From JAAFHI01 sp039793685 (GTDB lineage: Bacteria; Acidobacteriota; Blastocatellia; Chloracidobacteriales; Chloracidobacteriaceae): a stretch of DNA of 64,000 nucleotides. The notes under the pieces are model-generated. The model made no database searches. It saw nothing but the letters and a program-made list of their open reading frames with translations, and was not told the DNA's origin. A program made the position numbers and the translations under genes. This document shows positions 61,037-64,000 of this stretch, in pieces (position 1 is the first letter of the stretch; each line of letters starts with the position of its first letter). Location of the stretch: the NCBI GenBank assembly GCA_039793685.1, contig JBDRAL010000070.1:1-64000 (forward strand), read 5' to 3'.

Positions 61037-62260
61037 ATGCCGACCTACGTCTATACCGGACGCAACCAGATGAATCAGGCCGTTCGGGGCGAACGAAGCG
61101 CCCAGAACCGTGAGCAGCTTGAATCGATGCTTCGCAAGGAGCAGGTCACGCTGCTCAGCGTCAAGGAAAAGGGCAAGGACATCTCGCTTCCCCGACTCGG
61201 GGCGTCACAAAAGGTCAAGTCCAAGGAACTCGCCATCTTCACCAAGCAGTTCTCGGTCATGATCGACGCAGGTCTTCCACTCGTTCAGTGTCTTGAGATT
61301 CTGGCGAGCCAGCAGGAAAACAAGTACTTCAAGCAGGTCCTGACCCAGATTCGGTCGGACGTTGAGTCCGGAGCGACGCTTTCGGAGTCGATGGGACGGC
61401 ATCCGAAGGTTTTTGAAAACCTCTATGTCAACATGGTTGCCGCCGGTGAGACGGGCGGTATTCTGGACGTCATTCTTCAGCGGTTGTCGATTTACATCGA
61501 GAAAATCGTCAAGCTGAAATCGGACGTCATCTCGGCCCTGATTTACCCGTCGGCGGTCATCGTTCTGGCGATCGTCGTCGTGTCGGTCATCATGATCGTG
61601 GTGATTCCGGCGTTTCGGAACATCTTCGAAGGTCTCGTCGGTCCCGGCGAACGGCTTCCGTTGCCGACCGAAATCGTCATCGCCATCAGTTCCTTCATGT
61701 CGAGTTACTGGTGGCTGCTCGGCATCATTCTGGCGGCCATCTTCTTTGCGCTCCGGTCTTACTACAACACCCCGAACGGACGTCTTCAGATTGACGGGAT
61801 CATGCTCAAGCTTCCCGTTCTCGGCCAGATTCTTCTGAAAATTGCGGTTTCCCGCTTTTCGCGTACGCTCTCGACGTTGCTGTCAAGCGGTGTTCCGATC
61901 CTCGAATCCCTCGACATCACCGCCCGTACCGCCGGAAACGTGGTCGTCGGGAATGCCATTTCACGGGTTCGGACTTCAATCGAACAAGGGCAGACCATCG
62001 TTGAACCATTGAAAGCCAGCGGGGTGTTCCCGCCGATGGTGTGCCAGATGATCGGTGTCGGCGAACAGACGGGCGCCCTCGACGCCATGCTTTCGAAAAT
62101 CGCCGATTTCTATGAACAGGAAGTGGATGCCGCCATCGCCAACCTGCTCACCCTGATTGAGCCGGTCATGATTGCCTTCCTCGGGGTGACCATCGGGGGC
62201 ATCGTCATCGCCATGTACCTGCCGCTGTTCACGCTGGTCGGAAAACTCGCCGGAAAGTAA
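61037..62260 (+). CDS. pilC: Type IV pilus inner-membrane platform protein PilC
   Basis: 407 residues from ATG 61037, with AAGGAG 10 bases upstream. GspF-like: two repeated cytoplasmic domains (FTKQFSVMIDAGLPLVQCLEIL and FSRTLSTLLSSGVPILESLDIT) and three membrane segments (about 170-200, 225-245, 375-400). Anchors the PilB/PilT motors. The 237 bp gap from pilT holds a weak inverted repeat (about 60822-60872) but no gene. Confidence 0.95.
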   Translation: MPTYVYTGRNQMNQAVRGERSAQNREQLESMLRKEQVTLLSVKEKGKDISLPRLGASQKVKSKELAIFTKQFSVMIDAGLPLVQCLEILASQQENKYFKQVLTQIRSDVESGATLSESMGRHPKVFENLYVNMVAAGETGGILDVILQRLSIYIEKIVKLKSDVISALIYPSAVIVLAIVVVSVIMIVVIPAFRNIFEGLVGPGERLPLPTEIVIAISSFMSSYWWLLGIILAAIFFALRSYYNTPNGRLQIDGIMLKLPVLGQILLKIAVSRFSRTLSTLLSSGVPILESLDITARTAGNVVVGNAISRVRTSIEQGQTIVEPLKASGVFPPMVCQMIGVGEQTGALDAMLSKIADFYEQEVDAAIANLLTLIEPVMIAFLGVTIGGIVIAMYLPLFTLVGKLAGK

Positions 62261-62283
62261 CCGTTCGAACGGGCAAACGTTCA

Positions 62284-62309
62284 AAAGGGCCGCGGTGGCG
62301 GCCCTTTTT
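62284..62309. terminator. Bidirectional terminator after pilC
   Basis: Arms AAAGGGCCGC (62284-62293) and GCGGCCCTTT (62298-62307) with Ts. It lies between pilC and the convergent L,D-transpeptidase gene. Confidence 0.9.
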
Positions 62310-62312
62310 CGT

Positions 62313-63020
62313 TCAAAGCTGAATCGTGACCGGCGTTTTCATCGCACAGGCAATCCAGAGTTCTTCGATGTCGGCGTTTTCGAGCGCGACGCAGCCCCAC
62401 GTCCAGTCCTGACCCGTCCCGCCGCCGTGAATGCCCACTTCGCCGCCGAGACCGGTATTCCACGGGGGGCGGGATTTCGTCCGGTTGGCCGAAAGAATCT
62501 GCTGATATTCGCTTTTGGTGATGAGCTTCTCGCGCAGGCCGCGCTCCGCGTCTTCCTCATTGGGATAGCTCAATCCAAGGAAAAGGTGGAATTTGCTCAG
62601 GTCGTTCCGGGTGCAGACGTAAAACTCTCCCTCGGGTGTGCGGTGGTCGCCCTGACGGAATTTGTCGAGTTCCGGGTCCGCGCCGAGCGCGACGGTATAG
62701 GACTGAACCAGCTTGTCTTCCGCCCAGAGTTCCAGCCGCCGGGCCTTTTTGAAGACCTTGAGTCGGGTTGATTGAAGCGGCCAGGCGACACCGGCCTTTT
62801 GGGCGGCGTCCTTCAGTCTGGTTTCCGCCGTTCCGGATGGCGCGACCCGCTGAGTTTTGACCGGTTGCGGGGCATTGTTGCCCGGTGATGATTTCTTTTC
62901 CGGCATGGATTTGGCTCCGGCGCACCCGGCAAGCAGCAGAAAAGCCAGAAAAATCAACCCCGGCGGTTTACGCCGTCGCTGCCCCCCGTGTAGATTTTTC
63001 CCGCATCGATCGCTTCGCAT
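62313..63020 (-). CDS. L,D-transpeptidase (YkuD) lipoprotein
   Basis: 235 residues, GC-rich basic start then a lipobox LLLAGC with Cys33, so probably outer- or inner-membrane lipidated. The YkuD domain has LKVFKKARRLELW, RTPEGEFYV, and the catalytic VGIHGGGTGQDWTWGCVALEN with His and Cys. Forms 3-3 cross-links in peptidoglycan or anchors lipoproteins. Function assigned by family; the target is unknown. Confidence 0.9.
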   Translation of the reverse strand: MRSDRCGKNLHGGQRRRKPPGLIFLAFLLLAGCAGAKSMPEKKSSPGNNAPQPVKTQRVAPSGTAETRLKDAAQKAGVAWPLQSTRLKVFKKARRLELWAEDKLVQSYTVALGADPELDKFRQGDHRTPEGEFYVCTRNDLSKFHLFLGLSYPNEEDAERGLREKLITKSEYQQILSANRTKSRPPWNTGLGGEVGIHGGGTGQDWTWGCVALENADIEELWIACAMKTPVTIQL

Positions 63021-63068
63021 TGCCGCCCTCTCCTGAAGTGAAAATATGTGAAAGGAACTCCGCGTACG

Positions 63069-63551
63069 ATGATTCGCGTGCTGTTCGTGTGTACCGCCAA
63101 TATCTGCCGTTCGCCGATGGCGGAAGGAATTTTCAAGAAACTGGTCGCCGAATCGGGGCTGGGCGGAATGGTCGAAGCCGATTCGGCCGGAACGTCGGCC
63201 ATGCGGCTCAATGAACCCCCCGACCCCCGGACCCAGCGCACCGCGCTCCGGTACGGAATCGACGTTTCCGCGTTGCGGTCCCGCGAACTGCGTCGGACCG
63301 ACTACGAACAGTTCGACTATCTTTTAGCGATGGATCGCACCAATTACAACTATCTGCGGTCGCTCTGTCCGAAGGGGATGGAAGGCAAAATCTACATGAC
63401 GCTGGAGTTCGCGCCGTTCGACGATCTCTCGGAGGTTCCCGACCCCTACACCGCTGGAGAGGAAGGCTTCGACATCGTGTTTCAGGTCCTTCAGGTCGCC
63501 ACCCGCGGCCTGCTGGCGCACATCCGGAAAACCAACCTGCTTCCGGCCTGA
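63069..63551 (+). CDS. Low-molecular-weight protein tyrosine phosphatase
   Basis: 160 residues from ATG 63069 (AAGGAA upstream; a GTG at 63048 is also open). Catalytic P-loop C8-TANICR-S (CxxxxxRS) and the late VPDPY with the general acid Asp. Family Wzb/YwlE: dephosphorylates tyrosine kinases of capsule export or phospho-arginine proteins. No kinase gene is adjacent. Confidence 0.92.
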   Translation: MIRVLFVCTANICRSPMAEGIFKKLVAESGLGGMVEADSAGTSAMRLNEPPDPRTQRTALRYGIDVSALRSRELRRTDYEQFDYLLAMDRTNYNYLRSLCPKGMEGKIYMTLEFAPFDDLSEVPDPYTAGEEGFDIVFQVLQVATRGLLAHIRKTNLLPA

Positions 63552-63576
63552 CCGGGTTCGTGAATTTCCGTCAGGC

Positions 63577-63606
63577 TTGACTTTACGGAGTCAAGTTCAC
63601 TACAAA
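63577..63606 (+). promoter_or_regulatory. Candidate tRNA promoter
   Basis: TTGACT (63577-63582), 18 bp, TACAAA (63601-63606), 24 bases before tRNA-Pro. The -35 region also lies in an inverted repeat (CTTGACT/AGTCAAG) that may end the phosphatase transcript. Confidence 0.4.
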
Positions 63607-63630
63607 CGATGATTGGCGATTTTCCCATGT

Positions 63631-63707
63631 CGGGGCGTGGCTCAGCCTGGTAGAGCATTCGCTTTGGGAGCGAAGGGTCGCAGGTTCAAATCCTGCCGCC
63701 CCGACCA
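63631..63707 (+). tRNA. tRNA-Pro(UGG)
   Basis: 77 nt with a complete cloverleaf. Acceptor CGGGGCG/CGCCCCG, D arm, anticodon stem TTCGC/GCGAA with loop TTTGGGA (anticodon TGG), T arm GCAGG-TTCAAAT-CCTGC, and an encoded CCA end. Confidence 0.97.
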
Positions 63708-63805
63708 ATCAAACTCAGTTTTATTCAGAGTTTCAGGTTCAAGGGGCGAGGTCGTACACACGCCGCCGGTCTTGAAATCCGAATCTCGGACATCTCCCGG
63801 AACCG

Positions 63806-64000
63806 ATGACCATTTCGACCCTTGCCGCGCCGTTCCTGAAAACCATTACACAAAAACTGGAAGCGTTCGGCTGGTGGCTCGCCGGATTCGGTCTGTTCGG
63901 CGTCTTTGCGCTGATGATGATCGACTCGCTCGTGCCGCTCGTCGGCGTGCCCGAACTGGCGCTCGTCGCCCTGATTCTCGACAAGCCGGGGCTTTGGATT
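63806..64000 (+). CDS. DedA/VTT-family membrane protein (partial at window end)
   Basis: The 65 codons visible start at ATG 63806 and run off the window. MTISTLAAPFLKTITQKLEAFGWWLAGFGLFG is followed by DSLVPLVGVPELALVAL, the start of a VTT/SNARE-associated-like domain with a membrane segment. Family members are flippases or related membrane proteins. Truncated by the window edge, so completeness is unknown. Confidence 0.6.
   Translation, partial: MTISTLAAPFLKTITQKLEAFGWWLAGFGLFGVFALMMIDSLVPLVGVPELALVALILDKPGLWI

Overview
The window is a 64 kb piece of a gene-dense bacterial chromosome of fairly high GC. Most genes are chromosomal housekeeping or cell-surface functions. The set includes LolA-like secreted proteins, delta-60/FG-GAP surface repeats, zinc-ribbon membrane proteins, an FGE-type fusion, a pilB-pilT-pilC cluster, and a response regulator with a long Pro/Glu-rich linker. 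This suits Acidobacteriota, perhaps Blastocatellia, but no rRNA or marker gene settles the taxon, so the assignment is an inference. No prophage, integrase, transposase or CRISPR array is visible.

Layout. 1-10.5 kb: 3' end of icd, an AT-richer FG-GAP surface protein, priA, an alpha/beta hydrolase, miaA, a GxxExxY protein, dinG and a small secreted protein. 10.6-16.7 kb: a translationally coupled operon (HExxH peptidase remnant, acyl-CoA ligase, methyltransferase), a secreted protein, a large CGTase-like alpha-amylase and a macro-domain protein. 16.7-22.7 kb: deoC and rpiB, both with N-terminal extensions, then HEAT, prephenate dehydratase without ACT, Uma2 and a pseudokinase-FGE fusion. 22.7-34.1 kb: LolA-like protein, ABA4-like protein, mutT, prfA, TPR protein, CDP-alcohol phosphatidyltransferase, pilin-like zinc-ribbon protein, two tandem M15 peptidases and an HD hydrolase. 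34.4-43.5 kb: response regulator, argD-type aminotransferase, three tandem zinc-ribbon membrane paralogs, HEAT protein and an NtrC-type regulator. 43.7-53.4 kb: APC permease, coiled-coil nuclease-like protein, lipase, hemW, moaD-moaE, SDR, two zinc-ribbon membrane paralogs and a 32-residue membrane microprotein. 53.5-64 kb: a 415 bp nested inverted repeat, a secreted protein, comEC, pilB-pilT-pilC, an L,D-transpeptidase, a LMW tyrosine phosphatase, tRNA-Pro and the start of a DedA/VTT-like membrane protein.

The most striking signal is not a gene. About twenty loci carry arrays of short direct repeats, mostly with a 7 bp period (GGATGAA, AGTCTGG, GAATTGA, GTCAGTA/TAACTAC, CTGAAAC, GATTGAA). 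Many are arranged as two arms that are reverse complements across 30-140 bp, sometimes with two families nested one inside the other. They sit mainly at gene ends and between convergent genes, and several contain a neighbour's stop codon. In priA, the acyl-CoA ligase, hemW and the miaA leader they lie inside reading frames without breaking them. They resemble in concept the short tandem heptamer repeats of cyanobacteria. Palindromic REP-like elements (17628, 47038, 47085, 48861) and the nested repeat at 53456-53869 add a second layer of non-coding repeats.

Links between genes: pilB, pilT and pilC supply the motor and platform of a type IV pilus, and comEC is the DNA-uptake channel such pili feed. 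priA and dinG act in replication restart and R-loop or structured-DNA removal. deoC and rpiB suggest (deoxy)ribose-phosphate catabolism. moaD and moaE form molybdopterin synthase.
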